Shown here: piece by piece, positions 8,937 to 17,100 of the stretch
Layout of the letters: every line of letters begins with the position of its first letter
How positions within the stretch are numbered: the first letter of the stretch is position 1
Assembly (NCBI GenBank): GCA_946480345.1
Contig: CAMLJR010000025.1
Coordinates: forward strand, 1 to 23,630
Direction of reading: 5' to 3'
DNA length: 23,630 bases
DNA from: an uncultured Spongiibacteraceae bacterium
Lineage (GTDB): Bacteria > Pseudomonadota > Gammaproteobacteria > Pseudomonadales > CAMLJR01
Notes under the pieces: generated by a model
What the model was told of the DNA's origin: nothing
The model's input: only the letters and a program-made list of their open reading frames with translations
Database searches by the model: none
Position numbers and translations under genes: made by a program

Positions 8937-10250
8937 ATGCAAAACGCGCAGTACCTCGATAGACATATTCACCATCACGGCCAAAGTGCTGACGCCGACG
9001 TAGCGCCCAGCGAAATTGCAGTGGGCGTGGTGATCGGGCGAGCTTCTGAATATTTCGACTTTTTCGTGTTCGGTATCGCGGCGGCGATGGTGTTTCCGCA
9101 CGTCTTTTTTCCATTCCTGCCGCGCCTTGAGGGCACGCTATGGTCATTCGCGATCTTTGCGCTAGCGTTCGTTGCACGTCCCTTCGGCACAATCGTCTCG
9201 ATGTGGATCCAGCGCCGCTGGGATCGCGGCACCAAGCTGACCGTCTCGTTGTTTCTGCTCGGCACCAGCACCTGCGGTATGGCATTCCTGCCCGGTTACG
9301 AAAAAATCGGCATGTTCGCGATCGTGCTGCTGACGATTTTCCGCATCGGTCAGGGTCTGGCGCTGGGTGGCTCCTGGGATGGTTTGCCCTCGCTGCTGGC
9401 GTTGAACGCGCCTGAAAATCGTCGTGGCTGGTACGCGATGCTGGGTCAACTCGGAGCACCCGCCGGTTTCGTGATTGCGGCCGGTTTGTTCGCTTATCTG
9501 AATAGCAATTTATCGCAAGCGGATTTTCTCGGCTGGGGGTGGCGCTATCCGTTCTTTGCAGCCTTCGCGATCAATGTTGTCGCGCTGTTCGCGCGGTTGC
9601 GTCTGGTGCTGACGCACGAATACGAACGCGAGCTCGGCGAGCATGAGCTCGAACCTACCAGCGTCGTCGAACTGGCTCAGCAAAAAGGTCGTCATGTGAT
9701 CATCGGCGCCGCTGCGGCACTCGCGAGTTACGCGCTGTTTCATATCGTGACTATTTTCCCGCTGTCGTGGATTTTGCTGTTCTCCGATCAGTCGGTGAAC
9801 CAATTCCTCGCAGTGCAAATCGGGGGTGCTTTTCTCGCTGCGATAGCGATTGTGATATCGGGATGGATTGCTGATCGCTTCGGTCGCACGTTAACGCTGG
9901 CGGCTCTGGCGGCGGCAATTGCCGTATTCAGCGGCTTTGCGGCAACGCTACTGGCGTCGGGCACGACCGGCCAGGATGTGTTCGTACTGATCGGCTTCGT
10001 GCTGCTCGGGTTGTCGTATGGCCAGGCGGCCGGTTCGGTCACAGCGAATTTCGGTTCGAAATATCGCTATACCGGTGCGGCGCTGACATCGGATCTGGCG
10101 TGGTTGATCGGCGCCGCGTTCGCGCCGGTCGTAGCGCTCGGTCTGTGCGCGCATTTCGGGCTCGCGTTTGTCGGCGTGTATTTGTTGTCGGCCGCGCTTT
10201 GCACGTTAGTGGCGCTCGGCGTGAACCAGTATTTGAAACTACAGAATTAA
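8937..10250 (+). CDS. MFS transporter, atypical MHS-type (metabolite:H+ symporter-like)
   Basis: A 437-residue inner-membrane protein with about twelve helices. The opening segment EYFDFFVFGIAAAMVFPHVFFPF matches the EWYDFF-type first helix of MHS transporters (ShiA, KgtP, ProP relatives), and GWIADRFGRTLT in the second half is a good MFS motif A. The first motif A is degenerate (MWIQRRWDRGTK), and the usual MHS GGEWGG is GGSWDG, so substrate cannot be assigned. The N-terminus carries HIHHHG. The ATG at 8937 has GGAG seven bases upstream; a GTG at 8886 and an ATG at 8901 are alternatives without such a site. Its divergence from cyoA suggests a link to the oxidase. I recall similar transporters beside cyo genes in other proteobacteria, but this is from memory. 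Confidence 0.85.
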   Translation: MQNAQYLDRHIHHHGQSADADVAPSEIAVGVVIGRASEYFDFFVFGIAAAMVFPHVFFPFLPRLEGTLWSFAIFALAFVARPFGTIVSMWIQRRWDRGTKLTVSLFLLGTSTCGMAFLPGYEKIGMFAIVLLTIFRIGQGLALGGSWDGLPSLLALNAPENRRGWYAMLGQLGAPAGFVIAAGLFAYLNSNLSQADFLGWGWRYPFFAAFAINVVALFARLRLVLTHEYERELGEHELEPTSVVELAQQKGRHVIIGAAAALASYALFHIVTIFPLSWILLFSDQSVNQFLAVQIGGAFLAAIAIVISGWIADRFGRTLTLAALAAAIAVFSGFAATLLASGTTGQDVFVLIGFVLLGLSYGQAAGSVTANFGSKYRYTGAALTSDLAWLIGAAFAPVVALGLCAHFGLAFVGVYLLSAALCTLVALGVNQYLKLQN

Positions 10251-10263
10251 GTGTGACGACTAC

Positions 10264-10299
10264 AAAAAAGGCGAGCCATTTGGCTCGCCTTTTTTATTT
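10264..10299. terminator. Bidirectional rho-independent terminator, MFS / nadA
   Basis: GGCGAGCC and GGCTCGCC form a perfect 8-bp GC-rich stem around the loop ATTT. It is flanked by six A on the left and a T run on the right. It lies between convergent genes and can stop transcription from both the transporter and nadA. Confidence 0.93.
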
Positions 10300-10306
10300 T
10301 CGGTAC

Positions 10307-10326
10307 GGTTCGAGGGCAGGTTCGAG
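10307..10326. repeat. Short direct repeat before the nadA stop
   Basis: GGTTCGAG occurs at 10307-10314 and again at 10319-10326, between the terminator and the end of nadA. No function is evident. Confidence 0.5.
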
Positions 10327-10329
10327 TTT

Positions 10330-11385
10330 TTATGCGTTGCCGGTCTGTTTGCGTTTGCGCTCGGCAGCGAAATCCAGCATCCGTTTCAGCGGAATCATCG
10401 CGCGCGCGCCAATGGCCGGATCGACGAAAATTTCGTTGGTGCCGTACTCCAGCGAATCGGCCAAATTGTCGAGCGCATTCATCGCCATCCACGGGCAATG
10501 CGCGCAGCTGCGACAGGTCGCGCCGCTGCCGGCCGTTGGCGCGATGATGAATTCCTTGTCGGGTACTTGCTGTTGCAGTTTGTAGAAGATGCCCTGATCG
10601 GTAGCGACGATGAATTGTTTGTTCGGCAGCGTGCGGGCTGCTTCGATGATCTGCGACGTTGAGCCAACGCTATCGGCTAGATCGACCACCGGCGCCGGTG
10701 ATTCCGGATGCACAAGAACGGCGGCGTCCGGGTAGATATTCTTCAGATCGTGAATGCCCTTGGCTTTGAACTCCTCATGCACGATGCATGAGCCGTCCCA
10801 CAGGATCATATCGGCGCCGGTCGAGCGGCGCACATAATCGCCGAGATATTTATCGGGCGCCCAAAGAATTTTTTCGCCGCGTGCATCGAGATGCTCGACG
10901 ATCGGCAATGCGATGCTGGACGTTACCACCCAATCGGCGCGGGCTTTAACGGCGGCTGATGTGTTGGCATAGACGACCACGGTGCGGTCCGGATGTTGGT
11001 CGCAGAATGCGGCGAATTCATCGGCGGGGCAGCCGATATCGAGTGAGCAGGTGGCTTCGAGCGTCGGCATCAGCACGCGCTTTTCTGGCGACAGAATTTT
11101 TGCCGTTTCACCCATGAAGCGAACGCCGGCAACGATTAGGGTGCTCGCGTCGTGCGCATGTCCGAAGCGAGCCATTTCCAGAGAATCCGAGACACATCCG
11201 CCCGTTTCCTCCGCCAGCTCCTGCAGCACGGGGTCGGTGTAATAGTGCGCGACCAGGACCGCGTCTTTTTCACGCAGCAGACGTTTAACCCGCTCTTTTT
11301 GCACGGATTGCTCCGCAACGCTCAACACGCGATGGGGCTCAAGGTGGTCCAAATGCTGGCGGACCATTTCGTTTATCTGCGACAT
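10330..11385 (-). CDS. nadA: Quinolinate synthase
   Basis: A 351-residue cytoplasmic iron-sulfur enzyme. It condenses iminoaspartate (made by NadB) with dihydroxyacetone phosphate to give quinolinate, the first ring compound of de novo NAD synthesis. The three [4Fe-4S] ligands are Cys113, Cys200 and Cys297, at the same positions as in the E. coli enzyme. Cys291 and Cys294 sit nearby in [13 protein letters not shown]. Other family signatures are VAHYYTDP and [13 protein letters not shown] near the N-terminus. The ATG at 11385 has AGAGG upstream. It stands alone, with neither nadB nor nadC in the window, and ends at the shared terminator. Confidence 0.97.
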   Translation of the reverse strand: MSQINEMVRQHLDHLEPHRVLSVAEQSVQKERVKRLLREKDAVLVAHYYTDPVLQELAEETGGCVSDSLEMARFGHAHDASTLIVAGVRFMGETAKILSPEKRVLMPTLEATCSLDIGCPADEFAAFCDQHPDRTVVVYANTSAAVKARADWVVTSSIALPIVEHLDARGEKILWAPDKYLGDYVRRSTGADMILWDGSCIVHEEFKAKGIHDLKNIYPDAAVLVHPESPAPVVDLADSVGSTSQIIEAARTLPNKQFIVATDQGIFYKLQQQVPDKEFIIAPTAGSGATCRSCAHCPWMAMNALDNLADSLEYGTNEIFVDPAIGARAMIPLKRMLDFAAERKRKQTGNA

Positions 11386-11831
11386 GACAACCTCTAAATG
11401 CGCATGCAGTGGCGAGGCGCGTAGTTTACCAGACGCTTAAAGCCCCCTTCACAAGCGGATCGATGCATACTGCGACTGCTCAGACTGAGCCGTTATTCGC
11501 TCTATATATCAAAGCAGTGTATGCATAACAGAAACTTTTATAATTTCGAGCGTCGACTCGTTTGAAAAAGGAGTTACACTGCGCCCTCGCTTTTGCTTGC
11601 CTGCCCTTTAGCTGTACTCAGCACCATCAAAAAAACACAAATAAATGATGAAGCGTTTCGGTGTTTGTACTGCAACGTGTTGTTCGTCATTTCTTCATAT
11701 TGTTATGGGTTAATTGGTGCGACCAATGGTCGCTGTTGCTAGGTCTTCGCCGATCTTGGCGATGGCTATTCAATGTTTTGCACGTTCAGCGTGCGATGAA
11801 ATTTTCAGACTGATGAGTCGAAGGAGTGAAT
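11386..11831. promoter_or_regulatory. Intergenic region nadA / phasin: promoter, inverted repeats and structured leader
   Basis: This 446-bp gap has no credible gene. A perfect TATAAT box lies at 11539-11544, with no good -35 at 16-18 bp. It implies a leader of about 280 nt before the phasin start. Upstream of the box is GCTCAG-A-CTGAGC at 11478-11490. It is enclosed by a wider inverted repeat, ATGCATAC at 11463-11470 and GTATGCAT at 11519-11526. Inside the leader are three hairpins: GCGACC/GGTCGC at 11719-11733, TCGCC/GGCGA at 11747-11762 and GCACG/CGTGC at 11780-11794. A 22-codon frame from 11645 has no ribosome-binding site and is not called. nadA must also be transcribed leftward from this gap. 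Confidence 0.6.
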
Positions 11832-12227
11832 ATGAATATGGTGGAATCGTTAAAAGGCAAGACTGATGGGCTGTTGGCTTCTGCTAGCGACATCAATCGC
11901 GTGCTGGTCGATAAGTTGGAGCAGGGGACTCGTCTGAATCTCGATTCGGCAAATTATTACAGCAGTGTCGGCATCAAACAGATGCGTGCGCTCAGTAATC
12001 TTCGCGATTTCGATTCGGTGCAGAAATTCACTGCCGATTCGATATCGCAAAGTGGCGAGCTCATCAAAAAGGTGCTCGATGACAGCAAAGCATGGATGAA
12101 TTTGTTCGGTGAAACGAAAGATCAATTAACCGACGTGCTTAAAAGCACCACTCAAAATGCGGCAAATGAAATGAGCGATATAGGCGACACGAAAAAGAAA
12201 TCGTCGACGAAATCCGTCCTGGCGTAG
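11832..12227 (+). CDS. Phasin-family protein (polyhydroxyalkanoate granule-associated)
   Basis: A 131-residue protein, almost wholly amphipathic helix, with no signal peptide. The pattern of short helical heptads rich in Ser, Asn and Gln, the single-domain length and the SADIN-like and ANYYSSVGIKQMRAL segments fit the phasin family (Phasin_2 type). Phasins coat polyhydroxyalkanoate granules and control their size and number. AAGGAG at 11821-11826 lies five bases before the ATG at 11832. A GTG at 11826 overlaps that site and is unlikely to be used. No phaC, phaA or phaB is in the window, so PHA synthesis itself is inferred to be encoded elsewhere. The C-terminus ends in a Lys/Ser-rich tail. 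Confidence 0.85.
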   Translation: MNMVESLKGKTDGLLASASDINRVLVDKLEQGTRLNLDSANYYSSVGIKQMRALSNLRDFDSVQKFTADSISQSGELIKKVLDDSKAWMNLFGETKDQLTDVLKSTTQNAANEMSDIGDTKKKSSTKSVLA

Positions 12228-12245
12228 ATCAGGTTATCGGTTGAG

Positions 12246-12268
12246 CTCGGCGTACCCAGTACGCCGGG
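12246..12268 (+). other. Hairpin between phasin and the next gene (terminator or attenuator candidate)
   Basis: CGGCGTAC at 12248-12255 and GTACGCCG at 12259-12266 form a perfect 8-bp stem with loop CCA, extendable by two pairs. It lies 20 bp after the phasin stop. Only GGTTCTATT follows, not a proper T run, so it may be a weak terminator or a processing/stability element rather than a full stop. Confidence 0.6.
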
Positions 12269-12307
12269 TTCTATTCCTGCAAGACAACCGCCCGGAGGTA
12301 ATACGCA

Positions 12308-12724
12308 ATGGATTCAACGCACACAAATTTCACAACGATAATCACTTCGGAAGATCGCACGACGTTTTCGATGTTGCCGTTAAACAATCGCACGGCAACC
12401 TTTCCGTCGCGAAAGAAAGCGCAGCGCAAGAAAAAAGCACACCGTGCGCAGCCGACCTCAGGCTGTCTCTCCGAGCTGTCTATTCCGCTCCCGCGCGATC
12501 ATGATTATTTCGATGCCGTAAAGGCATTCACTGAAACATACTCGGATTATCACGCGTACCTCGCACAATTACCGCTGCGGAGTCCCATCGAAAACGTCGC
12601 TGGTATCGGCATTGACGATTACGCGCCGCACGATTCGTTCGCGCAGGAGAGCGAAGCCCACGGCGAGGCGGTTAGCGATGACGAAATCGAAAGATGCGGC
12701 TATTTAGGCTGGCTGCGCCACTAA
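12308..12724 (+). CDS. Hypothetical protein, small, unrecognised
   Basis: A 138-residue protein that I do not recognise. GGAGGT at 12294-12299, eight bases before the ATG, is one of the best ribosome-binding sites in the window and argues that the gene is real. There is no signal peptide or membrane helix. Residues 35-47 form a strongly basic patch (RKKAQRKKKAHRA). Residues 64-90 look helical and aromatic, with several Tyr and His. The C-terminal third is acidic. The charge pattern could suit nucleic-acid or granule binding, but this is speculation. It follows the phasin by 80 bp in the same direction, and its stop overlaps the mutarotase stop by four bases. Confidence 0.7.
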   Translation: MDSTHTNFTTIITSEDRTTFSMLPLNNRTATFPSRKKAQRKKKAHRAQPTSGCLSELSIPLPRDHDYFDAVKAFTETYSDYHAYLAQLPLRSPIENVAGIGIDDYAPHDSFAQESEAHGEAVSDDEIERCGYLGWLRH

Positions 12725-13695
12725 TCGGGCTCAGCCCATAGCTCCAGTTCGAGCGATTGCTCGGCCCCTGACGGCAGCACGAGCATGTCGTTCAGTACAT
12801 TAGCGGTTTCGATGCAGACCATGCGTTGCCATGCATCCGCAGCAAATTGTGAAAGCCGCAGTGATTTTTCAATCCATGGATTCCACACAACGGTCGAGGC
12901 TGAATTTTGAGCCTGTAGATAAATGGTGCGTTGCCAGCCGTCGTCGCGCAGTTGTACTTGTGTCGGCGCATCGAGATAAATCCGATCCGTTTCGGCGGTG
13001 AAGCGAATATCGCCCGGTTGACGATGTTCGCGCCAATCATCGAGCGTATCGATATAACGGCAACCGTCGAATCCGAGTGTCGTTACCTGAGCTATGTCGC
13101 TGATCGCAAAATACGTATGCAGCGCCTGGGTGATTGCCAGCGGTTTGCTGTCGAGATTTTGAGTCGTCAGGCTGATGTGGAGTTTAGGCCCAACATTGAT
13201 CGTCAGTTGAAGTTGGGCAGCGTGGGGCCAAATTGCCGGAGCCAGGCTTGTCGCTGTCGAATAGCGCAGGATGATGTCGGTCGATTCGTCGCTCTCGGTT
13301 ACGGAATAAATTTGCCAATCCAGCGTCCGGACAAAACCGTGTGCGAGTGTTTTTTCGCCGGCGGTCGTATGCTCGGCAAGCATTTTCTGCAGGGCATCGG
13401 GATTGCGTGCCGGATCGCCGAACCACGGCCAGCATATGGGAATACCTCCGCGCGGCGATTGCCCTCGTTTGAACTCGGTTCGCTCGCTCAACCATAGCAG
13501 CGGTGCTTCCCCTCTCGGGGTGTAGGCCAAGATATGAGCCCCTTGCAGGGCAATCACCGCCGAGGCATGGGGGTTTTCGATGTGAAGCAGCGGCAGTTCA
13601 CCCCGTTGCAGAAGTTGGATCGACGAGGTTTTGGAGTTCGGCATGAGCGGTCCCGGACGGTTATTGAGCAAAAAAGCACTGGAAATCTGACGCAT
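12721..13695 (-). CDS. yeaD: D-hexose-6-phosphate mutarotase (YeaD family)
   Basis: A 324-residue aldose-1-epimerase-like protein. Characteristic stretches are SPRGGIPICWPWFGDP at about 80-95, AHGFVRTLDW, TQALHTYFAISDI and VVWNPWIEKS, then the conserved Glu in CIETANV near the C-terminus. The family interconverts alpha and beta anomers of hexose 6-phosphates such as glucose 6-phosphate in the cytoplasm. Two starts are possible, ATG at 13695 and ATG at 13644. Neither has a strong ribosome-binding site, and the second would remove 17 residues that look poorly conserved. It is a single-gene unit, convergent with the hypothetical gene. Confidence 0.92.
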   Translation of the reverse strand: MRQISSAFLLNNRPGPLMPNSKTSSIQLLQRGELPLLHIENPHASAVIALQGAHILAYTPRGEAPLLWLSERTEFKRGQSPRGGIPICWPWFGDPARNPDALQKMLAEHTTAGEKTLAHGFVRTLDWQIYSVTESDESTDIILRYSTATSLAPAIWPHAAQLQLTINVGPKLHISLTTQNLDSKPLAITQALHTYFAISDIAQVTTLGFDGCRYIDTLDDWREHRQPGDIRFTAETDRIYLDAPTQVQLRDDGWQRTIYLQAQNSASTVVWNPWIEKSLRLSQFAADAWQRMVCIETANVLNDMLVLPSGAEQSLELELWAEPD

Positions 13696-14123
13696 TTATC
13701 GGCAATCTTGCCACGCGCTGCGGACCCCGTGGGGTGTTTTGCTGCGCGTAGATATCTCGGTTCTTAAATGACATAATGCGCCAGAACGGTGCCATCCATC
13801 GGCATCGTCATGGATAGTCTGCAACGGCGCAGCGTAAAAGCAGGTGGCTTAAGGCCGCCGGGAAGCCAAAAAAATTGCATCGCGCGCCGGCTTGGAAGTT
13901 TCCAATCGGTTCGTTCGCTCCGATGATTCGGACGCTTGATGCACAACCGTACGACTAGGCACAAACCCGAGGTGGCAGCCTAGTGCTGCCAGACCAAGTT
14001 GTCTCTGCGATGGACATCGCAGAGAAGGCGGTTTTGCCGTCCCTGTTATTTGCGGAGCAGTCCTGTTTCCGCGACCGCGCAAATAAGCGCGAAGAGATTA
14101 AGCAGTTTGCTGGAGAGTTGAGT
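13696..14123. promoter_or_regulatory. Hairpin-rich leader region upstream of gltB
   Basis: This 428-bp gap has no credible gene of its own. It holds a chain of inverted repeats: ATCCAT/ATGGAT at 13794-13815; GGTGGC/GCCGCC at 13843-13859 (one G-T pair); TTGGAA/TTCCAA at 13892-13905; TCCGA/TCGGA at 13919-13932; TGGCAGC/GCTGCCA at 13973-13991; and TCTCTGCGAT/ATCGCAGAGA at 14002-14025. A weaker GGCGG/CCGTC pair follows the last. I see no match to a riboswitch class I know and no convincing -35/-10 pair. The gltB frame stays open upstream to 13983, so the last two hairpins could lie in an extended coding sequence, though the start at 14124 is far better supported. Confidence 0.55.
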
Positions 14124-17100
14124 ATGACGACCACCACCCCGGTTCAGATGAGCCTGCCGCTGGCGCACGGTCTGTACGACCCCGCCAATGAAAAAGACAG
14201 CTGCGGCGTGGGCTTTGTCGCGGATATGAAGGGCCGTCCGAGCCACTCCATTCTGTTGGAGGCGGATCACGCGTTGCGCCGTATGGATCATCGCGGCGGT
14301 TGTGGTTGCGAAACGAATACCGGCGACGGCTGCGGCATTCTTACCGCGCTGCCGGACAAATTTTTCCGTGGCATCGCGAAAAGCGAGTTCGGCGTGGATT
14401 TACCGCCGAAGGGTCGTTATGCGGTCGGCAACGTATTTTTGCCGGCGATCGAATCCGAGCGCGAGAAGTGCAAGGAAACGATTAATCGTCTGATCGCCGA
14501 GCAAGGGCAGAAACTGATTGGCTGGCGCGATGTGCCGGTTGAGCCGGGTAAAGCCGATGTTGGTCCGACCGCACTCGCGTCAATGCCGTCGATCGAGCAA
14601 TTGTTCGTCGCCGCAGCCGATGGTCTGGAAGGCGATGCATTCGAGCGTCAGCTCTACATCATCCGCAAACTCGGCACCCGCATGATGCGCTACGAGTCGG
14701 ATCATTCGCAGGCCGACTTGTTCTATGTCTGTTCACTGTCGACGAAAGTCATCGTCTACAAGGGCATGCTGACACCGAGCCAGCTGCTGCCGTTCTATGC
14801 CGATTTGCGCGATGAGACTTACGAAACGCATCTGGCGATGATCCATTCGCGCTTCAGCACCAACACGTTCCCGTCGTGGGATCGCGCACAGCCATGCCGT
14901 TTCATGAGCCATAACGGCGAAATCAATACGCGCCAGGGCAATATCAACTGGATGCATGCGCGCGAAGGCGTCGTCAAAAGCGAGCTGTTCGGCGCCGAAA
15001 TCAACAAGCTGTTCCCAATCGTCGAACCCGACTGCTCAGACTCCGGCAACTTCGACAACGTGCTCGAATTCATGCTGATGAGCGGCCGTACGCTGCAAGA
15101 AGCGATGATGCTGATGGTTCCCGAGGCATGGCAAAACGACGAGGAAATGTCGCCGGAAAAACGCGCGTTCTACGAATACAACTCGACCATCATGGAACCG
15201 TGGGACGGCCCGGCATCGATGGCGTTCACCGACGGCCATTACATCGGCGCGGTGCTCGATCGCAACGGTCTGCGTCCGAGCCGTTATTACATCACTCACG
15301 ACGACAAGGTCATCATGGCCTCGGAAGTCGGCGTGCTGGAAGTCGATCCTGCCAACGTCAAGGCAAAAGGCCGCCTGCAGCCGGGCAAAATGTTCCTGCT
15401 CGATTTCGAACAGGGCCGTCTGATCGGCGACGCCGAGCTGAAAGAGACATTCGCGAAAGCGCGTCCGTACGGCGAGTGGATTCAAAAACAGAAAGTCGAA
15501 TTTGCCGATCTCCACACCGAGCAGGAGCCGCACGGCTTCGAGCCGAGCACGCTGCTCGATCGCATGCGCACCTTTGGTTACACCGTCGAAACGATGCAGT
15601 TCATGCTGTTGCCGTTGGTACAGGAAGCGCGCGATCCAGTCGATTCGATGGGTAATGATTCGGCGCTGGCGTGTCTGTCCGACAAGCCGCGGATGATTTA
15701 CGACTACTTCAAACAGTTGTTCGCGCAGGTGACCAATCCGGCGATCGATCCGATTCGCGAAGAAATCGTGATGTCGCTCGAGTGCTATATCGGTCCGGAG
15801 GGCAACCTGCTCGAAGTGACCGAACAGCACGCGCATCGTCTGCGTATTCCGCATCCGATTCTGACCAACGAGGAATTGGCCGCGCTGCGCCACATCGATT
15901 ACAAGGGCTGGAAATCCCGCGTCATCGATATCACCTTCCCGAAAGCCGAAGGTCGTGCCGGTCTGCGCAAGGCGCTGCTGCGTCTGCGCGAAGAAGCCAG
16001 CCAAGCCATTGCCGATGGCAACAGCCTGATCATTCTGTCCGATCGCGCAGTCAGCGCCGATCGCGTGCCCGTTAGCGCCTTGCTTGCCGCCGGCGAAGTT
16101 CACTCGCATCTCGTGCGCACCTCGGAGCGCACCAAGATCGGCATCGTGCTCGAAACCGGCGAAGCGCGCGAAGTGCATCACTTCTGCATGCTGATCGGCT
16201 ATGGCGTCGACGCGATCAACCCCTATCTGGCATTCGAATCACTGTGGCAGGCACAGCGCGATGGTTTGTTGCCGGGCGCGAAATACAGCGACGACGACAA
16301 AATCGTCGCGTGCTATCGCAAAGCCGTCGCCAAAGGCGTGCTGAAAGTGATGGCGAAGATGGGCATTTCGACGGTGCAGTCGTACAAAGGCGCGCAGATT
16401 TTCGAAGCGATCGGTATCGCCAAAGAAGTTGTCGATAGCTGTTTCGTCGGCACGCCGAGCCGCGTACAGGGCGTCGGTTTCGAAGTGCTCGCCGAAGAGG
16501 CGTTGCGCCGTCACGATCTCGCCTATTCACGTAATGCGAATGTGATTCCGGTATTGCCGAATCCGGGCGATATCCAGTGGCGCGCCAACGGCGAAAAACA
16601 TATGTGGAATCCGAAAACGATTTCCGCATTGCAGGTCGCGACCAGCACCAACAGCCGCGATCAGTACAAACGTTTCGCGCAAATTTCCGACGAAGAAGCG
16701 ACACGCGGCTGCACGCTGCGCGGCTTGATGACGTTCAAGCAGGGCGTCAACGGCGGTCCGATTCCGCTCGAAGAAGTCGAGCCGGCAAAAGAGATCGTTA
16801 AGCGTTTCTGCACTGGCGCCATGAGCTTCGGCTCGATCTCGCCGGAAGCGCACGAATCGCTCGCGATTGCGATGAACCGTATCGGCGGCAAGTCGAATAC
16901 CGGCGAAGGCGGCGAGGATGCGAAACGCTTCCTGCCGTTGCCGAATGGCGATTCGAAACGCTCGGCGATCAAGCAGGTCGCATCGGGTCGCTTCGGCGTC
17001 ACCGCGCATTACCTCGCCAACGCCGATGAAATCCAGATCAAGATTTCGCAGGGCGCGAAGCCGGGCGAAGGCGGTGAATTACCGGGCGAAAAAGTCGACG

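Noticed and set aside
11645..11713. 22-codon frame (MMKRFGVCT...) in the phasin leader
   Set aside because: There is no ribosome-binding site, the composition is odd, and no family is recognisable. It could be a leader peptide, but nothing supports it.
13973..13988. Sigma-54-like element (TGGCAG ... TGCT) upstream of gltB
   Set aside because: GG and GC are separated by nine bases, not the ten that sigma-54 promoters require, and the match is explained by the hairpin at this place.
13849..14082. 77-codon minus-strand frame upstream of gltB
   Set aside because: The product is low-complexity and basic with no ribosome-binding site, and it crosses several strong hairpins.
13983..14123. N-terminal extension of GltB from an in-frame upstream start
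   Set aside because: The ATG at 14124 has an excellent ribosome-binding site and gives a normal propeptide before Cys27. The extension shows no likeness to GltB.
15036..16181. 381-codon open frame on the minus strand inside gltB
   Set aside because: gltB is intact and highly conserved here. The antisense product has low-complexity composition and no recognisable motif.
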